Origin: Struthidea cinerea
Taxonomy: Eukaryota; Chordata; Aves; Passeriformes; Corcoracidae
NCBI GenBank assembly: GCA_013397865.1
Contig: VZTI01000583.1
Location: 808,079 to 872,078, forward strand
Length of the DNA: 64,000 nucleotides
Reading direction: 5' to 3'
Both the position numbers and the translations under genes were made by a program. The stretch's first letter is position 1, and each line of letters opens with the position of its first letter. The notes below the pieces were generated by a model that saw only the letters and a list, made by a program, of their open reading frames with translations, was not told the DNA's origin and did not search any database. This document shows positions 26,622 to 36,799 of this stretch, piece after piece.

Positions 26622-28891
26622 TAAGTTTGATTTGCTTGTACTGCAATTCTTTTTATGATTTTATAATTAAGAAACATCTCAATCCTCAAAGGTTCTAGGC
26701 CAAATTTTCCACTAGTGATAACAAACAGCCAAATTGACTCAAGATATCAGAAAACAAGTTAATTTGTCATGCTGGGAACAGAGTCTGTGATATTAAAGCA
26801 GGGAGATCTCACGACTGAGAGGTGGTTTGGAACAGAGCCCTTGCAAGATCTTTTTGAGCTTAAATTGTTCTGTGTTTCCGTGACCCTAAAAAATCAAGTT
26901 CCATGCATCCTTTGTAGCTCCTGTGCTTTTATTTCATTACTCCGTTGCTCTTGCTGCAGTCCACCTTGCTCAGAGACAGATGATGAAAGAGATGCTGAAT
27001 GCACTTTCTTACTGATGTGCAAGGAATTGAAGAGAGGAAAAAAAGCCTCTCTGTGATCCTCAAAGTCAGATGCAATTGCAGTATGAGATATTTGAGCCCA
27101 AAAATGTGCAGCTATCAGTGTGTAGCTGCTTCCTTGCTGGAACCCCAGGCACCCCAGGGATGGAGCTGAAGGAATAGTTTCTAGCCCTTTTCATTTCAGA
27201 GCTGTGCTGCTGCAAGAGTTGATGAATAGCCTTCATTGTGGAAGCTCCTTCCCTGCCGTGGCTCCCACCCTTGTCTCAACATTCCCATCTGGATATAAAT
27301 CTTGCTTTTCCCTGTCCCCTTCCCCCACTCTCCTCATCTTCTCCTCCTGCAGCCCCCTCCAGAGCTCTCCCTCCCCCTTATCCTCCGTGGAAAGCTGGAA
27401 AGCTGATAAATAAATCATACCTGCCTCGCTGACCAGGGTGATAGTCACCCAATCCATAACTACTACACGATTTCCTTTGCCAAATGCTGGAAAATGAAAA
27501 ACACACTGTCCTTTTGAACAGATCAGCATCTGTGTACATATAAAACTGTTATTGTGGTGCTACCAGCATATCTGTGTTGGGGTCTCTCATTTTTCACCAC
27601 ATACTGACCCAGGCAAAAGCTTTCATTGAACATGATTTACAATTTACTGAGGGACACACTGTTGACTCAGGCCATTACTATTATTTTGTAGATATTCCCT
27701 TGTCTCTGCCAAAATAAAAAAAATCTAGGAAAGAAACTGCTTTAATTGAAGCTACATTAACTTTTCCAACTTTGCCACCATACTGAAAACCATTTAAAAT
27801 ATGAGCTTCAGATAGACTCCTATCCAAATTTTTTGGTTCTTTCACTGCAGACATGGGAGAGGCATTTGAAGAACAAAGGACAGATTATGGTGTTTGTGTC
27901 AAATTTTTGAACTAGCCCTGAAAATTGCATCTGACTTGCATTTTTGATCAGATCTATAGCAAGTGAAAAGAACACATCTCTGGTATTCTGAGGCAAACAT
28001 CAGAGCCAGGTTTTGAAGTTCCAGGCCAGTGTCTGGTGATGTGCATTAGTTAAATAGTTGAAGAGAATTAAAGAAAAAATGAACATGTGAATGGGCATGA
28101 TGTGGAAAAAGTGTAAGTTGGAAAGGGACATTTATGTTGCATCATTTCCTAACTGCGAGAGGTGCCAGGCTGCAGAACAGTCTCTGGAGATAAGTGGTGC
28201 ATGCGGTATTGGTTGGGCTATTTTAAAAGATGACTGAACACTACCGTGGTGGAAAGAGGGAACACTTCTCCTCACTGATAGATCCTGCTACAGTGAATTA
28301 CGTGCTCACATACAGCTTGTAACAACTCCTGTTCCAGGAAACAAGGTTAGTGTGTACGTAGGAAATGAACAAATTGCAACAATTTGTGATTCCACATCAG
28401 CGGTGTGCTGCATCATGTGAGAACCTGGCTTACACGGTCCCGAAATCTGCTTCCACTTGCAGAGAGATAACAGAGGAAAGTACAGCCAAAGGGAATATGC
28501 TGGTCTACACGTCTTACTGGAATCTGGCCTTGGGCCTTTCCTCTAATTATGCGACATTCAAATGTAATGAGGCGAAGTGGAACCTTGCTTTTATTCAGGG
28601 TCCCACCAAGGGCAACTTTCATCAGTATCTGTGAGAGGGAGACTGGGAGTTCCAAAGAGATTTCAATTCCAAGTAGACTTGGTCATCCACTGCAAGTGTC
28701 ACTCTTCTCTTTTAACTTGCAGAAGGAATATGGGACAATTGCACTCCTAAATTGGAAGCTGAGGCAGGTCAAATGAGCATGAGTGAAAATTCTGTGAAAA
28801 TTTGCTTTCCAGTGTGAAGGCATTTCACCTCCATCTGGCCCCAGCTCTCCAGTAAGCATTTCTCAACAGTTCTTTGCTCAGCACTGTGCAT
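26622..28891. other. Non-coding DNA, no gene seen
   Basis: Small frames only. A good acceptor-like tract ending at 28722 opens a 45-nt frame to 28767, but the following GTCAAA is a poor donor, so no exon is called. No transposon was recognised. Confidence 0.5.
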
Positions 28892-28934
28892 GTTTTTTTT
28901 TTTGTTTGTTTGTTTGTTTTTTATTTTTTTGTTT
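28892..28934 (-). repeat. A-rich tract (minus strand) after an AATAAA signal
   Basis: On the plus strand this is a T11 run, then (TTTG)n, then T-rich sequence. On the minus strand it reads as an interrupted poly(A)/(AAAC)n tract that begins about 10 bases after an AATAAA (plus-strand TTTATT, 28944-28949). That arrangement resembles the tail of a polyadenylated transcript or a retroposed copy of one. Confidence 0.6.
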
Positions 28935-29400
28935 CAATCAGAATTTATTTAAGAAGACAGAGATGTGGTACAGATACAACATCAGAGGCTGTGTGGATTC
29001 ACTGAGACAGTGACTGAGCTCAGCACAGCAGCCCAGGCAGCGACAACGCCACTTTACACCAGCCGAGGACTGAGTCCAATTTAACAGGACAATCTTTCCC
29101 TGGTTTGGTAGGCAGGGAAGAGGGAACGTGATTTTAGTTTTCATTCCCTGGTGGATGTATGGAAGCAGGCTGTACTTTTCTGGAATGTGTGGGATCCTTA
29201 GCATGGCGACTTGCGACGTGATCTTAAGCAGGCAAGGAAGTGCGTGCATGCAAGAGCACACACACACAGAGGCACGCGCACACCTCAGCCCGCCGGGCAG
29301 CCTGCCCACCCAGCACTTGATGCTGCAAGTCATGATGATTAGCAGAGTTTCCTCCTGCAGCCTGCTGGATAACAGCGAGATCAGCATATACAGACACACC
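28935..29400 (-). other. Possible transcript 3' end or retrocopy, CpG-rich
   Basis: Read on the minus strand, this block is CpG-rich relative to the rest of the window, with about eight CpGs between 29207 and 29295 and others near 29040. It ends in AATAAA (28944-28949) directly followed by an A-rich tract. The minus frame is open for 153 codons (28938-29399), but the product is cysteine-rich without a recognisable fold. It could be the last exon of a lncRNA, a 3' UTR, or a processed retrocopy of an unlinked transcript. I saw no clear target-site duplication, which leaves the retrocopy idea unproven. Confidence 0.35.
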
Positions 29401-29449
29401 TCTGGTGTGAGTGGAACAGTATTTACTTTGTTCTGACCAGGCTCTTACA

Positions 29450-32090
29450 AGATCTCTGCTGTGGCAGCTGACAAAAGGAGGGAGAAAGAAATCATTAATA
29501 AAAAGGGATGTTTTGAGGTGAAAGTATCAGGAATGCAAAAGGAAAAATGTTTGTAAATACAGACATAAGGAAATAATGTGCCAATGTAGTTTCTATGTCC
29601 CTTCCTGGTTAGATTAGCAGTCATTTTATTTCTGCCCTTAAGGCCCAGGATATGATCTCAGTTGTGCTCTTACCACTCTGGATGAACCCTTCAGCAGTCA
29701 GGCAAAGTCACTGGAGTTGCTTGAGGCTTATACAACACCAGAAGACACTAAGACTTATTTCCCAGTCTCTTCCCTCACATCCCCTTGGTAGTTACCTGAC
29801 ATCTGTCTTTAACACCTCCACATGAGGAAAACCAGCTCCTTCCATCAGCTACACTTTCCATCAAACCTACTGGTCCAGCAAGGGAGCTGTACAAGTGAGC
29901 TATTGGCTCACTTGAATGTATCCTGCTTCAAAATGCAGGAGCACACTGGACATTTGAAGTCTGGCCATCCTTCTGGGGCTCTGAGGAAGGGTTACATCTG
30001 CTGCACATGCACGCTGGCTGGTCAGAAGGATGAGGAGGAGCTGGTGTTTGGAGACTTGGGGCTGGTCTGAGTGCATATGCTGACCTGGAGTGTAATCTTT
30101 AATTCATTCCTTTTTCTGTTCAGTTTCGATTTTTGATGGCTTGTGAGCAGAAAGGTTTTACCCCATGATGTGCTAGAGCCATTTCAGCTTGGTGCAGATC
30201 TGTGGGATCTGCAGCAACTCTCCAGACATCAGCAGTGAGAGTAGGCAGTGGAAGGGACAGAGATACTGATCTTCAAAACCTCACAGACTTGTGCTGTGTC
30301 GAGAGACAGCACAGACCTGCTGTCTGTGTATACAGAGTATACATAGAGAAGTTTCTGGGATCTGAGAACTACAGATATGAGGACAACTTCCCAACAGCAC
30401 AATTTGCTGGTTGGCACAGTCTTCCAAATGAAGTGCTGGGACTGGTATTAATAAACTGCTCTAGTTGTCCTTGTGCGTCTGATAGGTAGCATCAGGCTTA
30501 CCTTCACTGCAATCAGAATCAAATGTGTACAGAAGCTCAGAACCAGATTTTTTATCCAATTATATTAATCTAACAACCACTGTCCTGTCCCCCCCCATCC
30601 CCCAAAACAAATGGGGTCTATATTTGATATTAGTGTCTGGGAACTCATAACAGGTTTGAGTTTCTTGGTTGCCTCCAGAGGACACTTAAACTGGCTAGAA
30701 GTTACCAGAGCAAAGTAGAGGCTCATCATGAAGGCAAAATTTCCTGCCCAATGTTGCATTAATGCGTTTCCAGGTCTCCTTCAATCTTCCTACTTTATTG
30801 GCATGCCAACTTCAGGTGTTAGCCTTGAAGATAATGGTTCCTACCCTCTTCATCACCTTTTAGAGGATCAGAACACCCTAGACAGGGCTTCTCATGCTAA
30901 GCCTATATCTCCAGAAACAATAACTTGTTGCATGAGCAGCTGGACTGTTGAAGCCAGATTTCCTGTGGAATTGTGTCCTCTTTTCCAGATGTTCCTTTCT
31001 TCTACCTCCTCTGTAATAGCCTCATGTTTCTTATGTCCTTTCCACCTGGCAAGAGATGATGTGCACTGAGGCTAATCCTGTGTGCCTTGAGAAAATCAGA
31101 AAGATATGATCTCTGCATTCCACTCAATCTTGGGGAAATGATTGCTCATAAAGCAAATTGCCATGGGAAAAGAAGATTGTTCTTTCTGTTGAGTTGGTTA
31201 TAAATGACAATTTGATAACTGCTCTTCCTTGTGCTATTCCTTTACACTTTGTTCGTATAAAGTGTTAATGTGAGATTTTATTTATCTGATCATAATCAAA
31301 CATATTTATGTGAATGTCCACATGAATCAAATTATTCATCTGAAGCACAACTTTTACATCCTTGAAACATGTTCTCATTTGTTGGACAGCATATTTTGAT
31401 TTCACGACAATGAACATTTCAGTGGTCCCCTGCAGAAATTTTTGCTGTGTTCTTTCCACCAGAAATGTCACAATGTTGGCTTTCTGTTCCAATTTGGAAT
31501 ACAAACTCTTCTCTTTCTAATGCCAGAGTATCCTAAGGAAAGGAAATTCTGGTTTCTGACTAGCTATAATTATAGCCTAAAAGCAGAAAATATTTCATTG
31601 GAAAAATAATACTATAAACATTGGGTTTCTAGCAGGGAGGAGTGGTAGTTAATAAAAGCAACTGGGAATTGGTTGAAAACCGACTAGTAAAGCAAATCTA
31701 ACTTCAATTTTTCTGATATAACCTTGAGATGAAGACCATGGCAAGACATCTCACAGAAGGCTGACCTTCGTCTTTCCTACCATTTGAAGGTCTTGAGAAC
31801 AGCCACCTAAGCCTGTGTGTGCAGAGACACAGCTTCAGCCACATCCTTCCAATGTGGGACTCACACTTGAAGTGAGAGACGTGCTCTGGGTGGGAATAAC
31901 CTCTAATCAGATCAAAACCTATATTCCTTGGCCTTCAGAGCTCTGCAGTGGCATTGAATTTCATCTTAGTGCTGATGTCCAAAGAAGAATGGCAATGTCA
32001 GGGCACTTTTAAGGAAAAAGAGTGCTGGGATTTTCCCTTGTCATTGTGCTTCCTGTACCCCATGGGTTTTTAATTCAGGATTCATGTTAT
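29450..32090. other. Non-coding DNA, no gene seen
   Basis: Only short frames occur. A consensus-like minus-strand donor (AAG then GTAAGC, plus-strand GCTTACCTT near 30498) stands alone without a matching acceptor. C runs lie at 30590-30600. No transposon was recognised. Confidence 0.5.
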
Positions 32091-32094
32091 GGGT

Positions 32095-32230
32095 TGTTTT
32101 TTTGGTTTTTTGTGGTGGTGGTTTTTTTTTTTTTTGTTTTTTTTTTTTTTTTTTTTTTTTTTTNNNNNNNNNNNNNNNNNNNNNNNNNNNNNNNNNNNNN
32201 NTTTGTTTGGTTTTGTTTTGGTTTTTTTTG
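32095..32230 (+). repeat. T/G-rich low-complexity tract containing an assembly gap
   Basis: TTTTTTGG and GTGGTGG steps lead into long T runs, interrupted by 38 undetermined bases (32164-32201), and then TTTGTTTGG-type sequence resumes. The open frame reported across it is meaningless because it includes the gap. The real length of the tract is unknown. Confidence 0.95.
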
Positions 32231-32503
32231 CTATAGTTTTAGTTTACCCGAAGCAATGAACTGTAACTTTGATTTAATTTTTGTATTTATTACCAATGTA
32301 GTCTTTAAGTGCTTGAGCCTTGAATGTAGCCAATGAACCTTTTTGAGTAAATCTTCTTGCTTCCTATCTGGAAAGGAGTTTCCAAGTTTTGGTTGAAATC
32401 ACTGATTTAGTGTTCTGTACAACTTCATTCCATGTATTCTTTGCCCATGTGCTTCTTTCAACAAATCATATGAATCCTCCCTAACTGAAAAAAAGAAAAA
32501 AAA

Positions 32504-32540
32504 TTCCCTTCCAACCCAAACCTTTCTATGATTCTATGAT
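32504..32540 (+). mobile_element. CR1 LINE 3' terminus, avian type (severely 5'-truncated)
   Basis: TTCCCTTCCAACCCAAACC followed by a tandem TTCTATGATTCTATGAT is the characteristic 3' end of avian CR1 retrotransposons. Only about 37 bp remain, consistent with the extreme 5' truncation typical of CR1 insertions. It is preceded by an A-rich stretch unrelated to CR1. The intact terminal repeat suggests a comparatively young copy. Confidence 0.85.
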
Positions 32541-33253
32541 AAATATATTTTTTAAATATTGAAACTTGACTTTTTCACTGGAAAATTTGGAAACTGTAGA
32601 CCAAAAGAGGAAAAAATGCTGCGCGGAAATTCTTTCTGCTTTCCTCTTAAAACTCCCAGAATGTATTTTGAGAAATAATAATAATAAAACAGTCCTTGAA
32701 ACTTGAGTTCAAAAGCTTATTTAAGCTGAAGTGAAAAATTTAATTTTGTGAATCTACTTCCAGTGCACTGAATTATTTCTGTGCTTCAGAAATCCATCAT
32801 GTAATACTGTGGCCTCTGCCACGAGACAGGTTCAGGAACAATCCAGCAGTTGTATCAGTCAGCAGGACAAACGTCCAATCTATTGACTGCATAAAAATAA
32901 ATTTTGGAGTGGGGTAAGGGATTGTGCTCTTAATGTTTGAATTAACATGAGTTGACAATATCATACCTGTGGTTTGACATGGTGTGTGCAAATGTTGGGA
33001 GGAAATCTTCTGTCATGTCATGCTCAGCACAAATGACCCCTGTCCATATTTGTTGCTTTCAAAGAGTCATCCCTGCAATGTTATAGCAAATCTTATTTAT
33101 TTATATACAAAATACCCATCTCAATGCCTTGCTGTCAGAGTTTCCTGAAACTAGATTAATTAGAAACTTCTCCTACTTCTCTGCAAGAAAATGTAATGAA
33201 GCCCAAATCCCCTTTCAAATTTCACGTTTTCATATATGACTTCAACAAAAAAA
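32541..33253. other. AT-rich non-coding DNA, no gene seen
   Basis: Single-copy AT-rich sequence with a short AATAATAATAATAA run near 32677. No frame or motif worth calling. Confidence 0.5.
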
Positions 33254-33283
33254 TTGTACATACATGCATATATGTATGTACAA
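33254..33283. repeat. Perfect inverted repeat, 12-bp arms, 6-base loop
   Basis: The left arm TTGTACATACAT (33254-33265) is an exact reverse complement of ATGTATGTACAA (33272-33283), with GCATAT between them. The sequence is largely alternating purine-pyrimidine, so it can form a hairpin or cruciform. No poly-T or other sign of a terminator or RNA gene follows. Confidence 0.9.
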
Positions 33284-33298
33284 ATACATATTTCCTTC

Positions 33299-33360
33299 GA
33301 ATCATAAAGTGCAGGGCCAGAAGACACCTTTGTGATTGATTATATAATCCATGTGGCCTT
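33299..33360 (-). mobile_element. Ancient CR1 LINE 3' end, reverse orientation
   Basis: GAATCATAAAGTGCAGGGCC, then AGAAGACACC and TTGTGATTGAT, matches the reverse complement of the 3' end of older amniote CR1 subfamilies (the familiar GGCCAGAAGGGACC and TTGTGATCATC pattern). Several substitutions and the lack of an avian-type ATTCTATGAT doubling indicate an old copy. Only the terminal 60 or so bases are recognisable. Confidence 0.75.
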
Positions 33361-33783
33361 CAAACAAGTCGAGTGCTCTAAATTTTTGTGTGAACTAGAA
33401 CAAGCAAATAATACACATTTTAAAAATCAGTTTAGTCCTGACTTCAAAACTAACCTTCAAAACAAACTGTCAAAAGGTGAGGAGGCCTTCACCAAGCCCT
33501 GTTTTTTACAAGGTGTGTCTAGGTACTCATGTGTGTAGATATAACTGTATATAAATAGCACACTCACATAAGTGCTTTAAAAGCTCTGCCAGCAGCTCAG
33601 TAAATCAGTAGAACTTATCGACACAACACACCTCTTTGGGCTCCTAAAATGCTTCTAATCTTAAGCTTGTAGCTGCCTTTGCCAGATCAATGTATGCAAG
33701 AGGCTTTAGATGCAGCCTGAAAACTGCACTCCACTCCATACTCATGTGGTGGCCCCTTCTTTTAAAGCCAGATGCTAATAGTA
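33361..33783. other. Non-coding DNA, possibly more of the CR1 relic
   Basis: Sequence upstream of the CR1 tail in its own orientation. Any further CR1 homology is too degraded to see by eye. No gene was recognised. Confidence 0.4.
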
Positions 33784-33872
33784 ACAAAAAAACCCACCCA
33801 CCCAAACCAACCAACCCACCAAAAAACTAAAACCAACCAACCAGCCAACAAAACACCAACCCCAGAAAAAAA
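33784..33872 (+). repeat. (CCAA)n/(CCCA)n low-complexity tract
   Basis: Almost only A and C for about 90 bases, built of CCAACCAACC, CCCACCCACC and AAAAAC pieces. On the minus strand it reads as TTGG/GGGT-rich sequence. The minus-strand frames through it (Trp/Gly/Val/Phe-rich) are artefacts of composition. Confidence 0.9.
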
Positions 33873-34544
33873 GCACAACATCTGCTGAGTGGGATTGAGG
33901 TTTAGGAAGCTCATCCTGCAGTTCCAGCACTTGGACAGCGATGGGAAACAGGAAATAGACTTCACACCCCCAACACACCATTCATCAATGGAGTGTGAAA
34001 GAAATGTAAGGATTACTGCCCTAGCCTTTAGGTGCCAGGCGTAATTATCTAGAGATTGCAGAGTTCAGTTTTTCACTCTGCTCTGCCTCTATAGTTGAGA
34101 GCTCCCCTTCCTCCCCTGTTCCCTCCACAGCACAAAGGTGCTTATGGGAGCAGGAGGGGGGCAAAAAATCAAATAAAAAGAATACTTCAGCTTTGAAAAG
34201 AAAGCAGATGTTTCTGGGATCCTGATCACAGTGCTTTAGCTACAGGTCTTGCCTGGGACTTCCAGAAAAGCAAATACCAGAGCCCCTGTTTATTGGCTGT
34301 TTCCCTGCTCACACTGCAATATGGCTTCCAAATGGAACAAGGAACTGAGCCAAAAATCAGCAGAAAATTGGCCCAGAAAAAGGGGATTATTTTCTTTTCA
34401 GGGGAGTGAGCAGATCTTTGCTTTCAGAGAAGCAACCCTTCTACCCCCTATGAACCTAAAAAACAAAGTCAAACCCTTGGCATATCCTGCTCTCTTCTTG
34501 TGGGAGAGCTGTGGTGAGGGAGACTGTAATTGAACCACTCAGTA
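33873..34544. other. Non-coding DNA downstream (minus strand) of the candidate exon
   Basis: No gene was recognised. A 94-codon plus frame at 34249-34533 has no recognisable domain. Confidence 0.5.
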
Positions 34545-34970
34545 AAGATGCACATCATCACTCGTTTTATTAGCATCTAATCAGTACAGCAGTGAGTGGA
34601 AAGAAAGTAACGCCCACCAGTGGCAAGTCCCATGAGCTTGGCTTTTGTCAAAGGAGGAAGAGATATTTGGATTGTAAAGCTGTGAACATCTTACCAGAAG
34701 CACTGGTTTGTTTTCTCTAGTTTTCACTATCAGTTTCCCTTCCACTCTCCCAGTTTTTCAGACAGAGCAACAACTGCGACATCTTTGGGCTGTGTGGGTA
34801 TTGCTTGCTGAAGCTTCCCCAAAGAGATTTACATCTGTGCTCTAAAATCAGCACATTTCTGAGCAGCTTAGGGCTTTGAAGATAACAAGAGAGAGCCTTC
34901 ACCCCAACTTTGTTGCTGATGAGGTCACATCAGTAGCTGGTTCAGACAGGTCCACAAAATATGCAATATT
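34545..34970 (-). other. Possible 3' UTR of the candidate minus-strand exon
   Basis: If the coding candidate at 34971-35080 is real, its untranslated tail would run through here to a minus-strand AATAAA (plus-strand TTTATT at 34566-34571). That signal is followed about 10-20 bases later by GATGATGTG-type GT-containing sequence, suitable for cleavage. This is about 400 nt, an ordinary length. It has no coding frame and no repeat similarity. Confidence 0.3.
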
Positions 34971-35080
34971 TTAGAAACGGAACTTGGTCTTCCTCCGGGT
35001 GAGGCCCTTTATCAACACCTTGTACCTCCTAGGGTGCATGCAGTTTTTTGTCTTGGCACAGCTTTGGTCATAGGCAGAGT
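34971..35080 (-). CDS. Candidate terminal coding exon, unrecognised basic two-cysteine C-terminus
   Basis: This is the only open frame in the window that has the full architecture of a last coding exon. Reading the minus strand, a long pyrimidine tract (CCCCACTCTCCCCTTTCC) and AACAG form a strong acceptor (AG at 35082-35081), with plausible branch points upstream. The exon opens in phase 1 (two bases, then 35 codons and TAA). The tail contains SAYDQSCAKTKNC followed by HPRRYK and ends RRKTKFRF: two cysteines six residues apart and many Lys/Arg. An AATAAA lies about 400 bases downstream (34571-34566). I do not recognise the family; a secreted or matrix-binding protein is one guess because of the basic tail and phase-1 intron. 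The frame continues open upstream past the acceptor to 35198, which I regard as intron. No partner exon was found, so a chance match remains possible. Confidence 0.38.
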
Positions 35081-35081
35081 C

Positions 35082-36569
35082 TGTTGGAAAGGGGAGAGTG
35101 GGGTATGAAGGTGTCAAACCACAATTTTCACAAGACACCATGGCACCTGAAGAGGCAGTGGCTGAATTTAATAAAGCAAATGAAATTAAATGCTTCATTT
35201 AAGTAATGTGGAAATATGTTGTTTTGGTTGGAAGCTGTGGCTGTCCACTGCAAATGTCCTTACGGCAGGCTTGCAATGACTGACAAAAGTTGGTGTTCTC
35301 TATGGAAAGCAAGTGATTCCTTCACAATCCAGTTTTCCATTGAGACAAACCTTCAATTTGCTTTCAGAGGGAACAAGAATAGTTTTGATGTAAAAAATAT
35401 AACCAGATCTTACAAGCAGCTCTCTTGTATGAAGCATAACTCACTGATCAGTCTGTGTGAGGATGCTCTGTAGCAAACAGGTTCCAGCACAGCCTGCATC
35501 TCAACACTACCTGCTGCTGAAAGACCCCTGCAGAAATCTGGGATGGTGGGAGGCTCATGACTTTTCTTCAGTCCCCTACTGTTCACTGGGAAAATACAAA
35601 ATGTTTTTCAAAGACCACTGTTTTATGTGTTCTTTGTCCTGTTTGCACACAGGAGGAACAAGCCGTCAGTGGTGGCAAGGTCTTATGGGCCAGCCTTAAG
35701 AACAGATATGATACCACCCCAGTTTGCCCTAGAGAAGGTAGGGGGATATTCAGTCCTAAAAGGAGCTTCAAGTTTGTGTTCTGATCTTGAGATAGGCTGA
35801 AAAAAGGGAAAGGAAGACTGAGTTCCACATTTTGAGGCTGCATGACCATTGCTATGCTGTGTCTGGGTGTGAAAAACAGTTATGTACCTCCCAAAGCAGC
35901 AGACTCCAGCTTTCTTTATTACAGAGCTCTTCTAGCACCAGAGGAGCACAGTAGTGGTACCTCTTTTGCTAAACTGAACAATAATCTGGGCAAAGTGATA
36001 AACTGTGTGGTAATTAGTGTGCAGGTGTTTTGTCTCTTCTGTTACATCACTTTGATGACTATATGCTGCTGTGTCATAACTGGGCTATGAGTTCAGGACA
36101 AGCTTTCCCGGTTGTGTTGTCCTCTGAAAGCTGGGAAAAAATTGCGGAGGCCCTATGAAAATGTATGTTGAAATGGGTGGAAAACATTACAATTGGGCCT
36201 CTTTTGCGAGAACCTAATGTACAGTGGGTTATTTATTTTAAGCAGAAGAGGTGTGATCAGCTGTGCTCTCTGGGATGCATGTTATGACTATGACAGGCTT
36301 GTAGGTGCTAAAAAGCTAGAAGCAGAGAAATTCTTCAGCCTTTTCTCAATATTCTGTGAGAAGACTGTCTTTCCTATGTAAACTATTTTAAACAACGTCA
36401 CAGTTTCATAAACTTCTTGCACTCGCAAGCTGTTTTGCAAGATTGTTATGGCTTCGACTTTGAAAATATTATGGAATAGGTCTCTTAAGACTTGGCCAAT
36501 CCTCTCAAGGGGTGGATGGCTGAGGAACCAATTACCTATTGCCACTCAACACACCTTTTGTGATCTATC
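35082..36569. other. Non-coding DNA or intron upstream of the candidate exon
   Basis: If the exon at 34971-35080 is real, this is its 3' intron on the minus strand. I could not find a preceding exon with a phase-1 donor. An AATAAA on the minus strand (plus-strand TTTATT near 36232) could serve the CpG-dense frame at 36570-36724. Nothing else was recognised. Confidence 0.45.
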
Positions 36570-36724
36570 CTATATAGTAGTCAGAAAATTATTAAAGAAA
36601 AGCTTCGGCTTCCACTTGTTCACGAGCCTGGACTCTGTGTCGTTTTCCTTATGCGCCTCGGACGTAGCAGCCACAACAGGCTTGTTCTCTTGATGTATAT
36701 TGGCTTTAGCATTTTCTTTTCCCT
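36570..36724 (-). CDS. Possible coding exon, CpG-dense, unrecognised hydrophilic product
   Basis: Read on the minus strand, TTATTTTGTCCAG provides a moderate acceptor (AG at 36726-36725), followed by two bases, 50 codons and TAG. The conceptual peptide is strongly hydrophilic (GKENAKANIHQENK, then SEAHKENDTESR) and ends with a basic-hydrophobic NKWKPKLFFNNFL. Six CpGs fall within 36606-36664, far above the local background, and most sit in codons such as TCC-GAG and CCG. The frame is also open upstream to 36788. It cannot splice directly to the candidate exon at 35080, because no donor in this frame has the right phase. The plus strand is open as well, which weakens the case. No family was recognised. 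Confidence 0.22.
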
Positions 36725-36799
36725 CTGGACAAAATAACTTCTGTTGTAGTCCATACTCTGTTAGGAGGTCTTTGAAAACAAAGTGCATGTGTTATTCAG

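Noticed and set aside
28723..28767. Possible 45-nt plus-strand exon after a good acceptor tract
   Set aside because: The donor (GTCAAA) is poor and no neighbouring exon was found.
30488..30545. Consensus-like minus-strand donor with a short open frame before it
   Set aside because: There is no polypyrimidine acceptor upstream on the minus strand, and it lies downstream of the candidate terminal exon, so it cannot belong to that gene.
32022..32336. 104-codon frame with a hydrophobic Phe/Val-rich stretch
   Set aside because: It crosses the assembly gap and a poly-T tract. The Phe run is low-complexity sequence, not a membrane segment.
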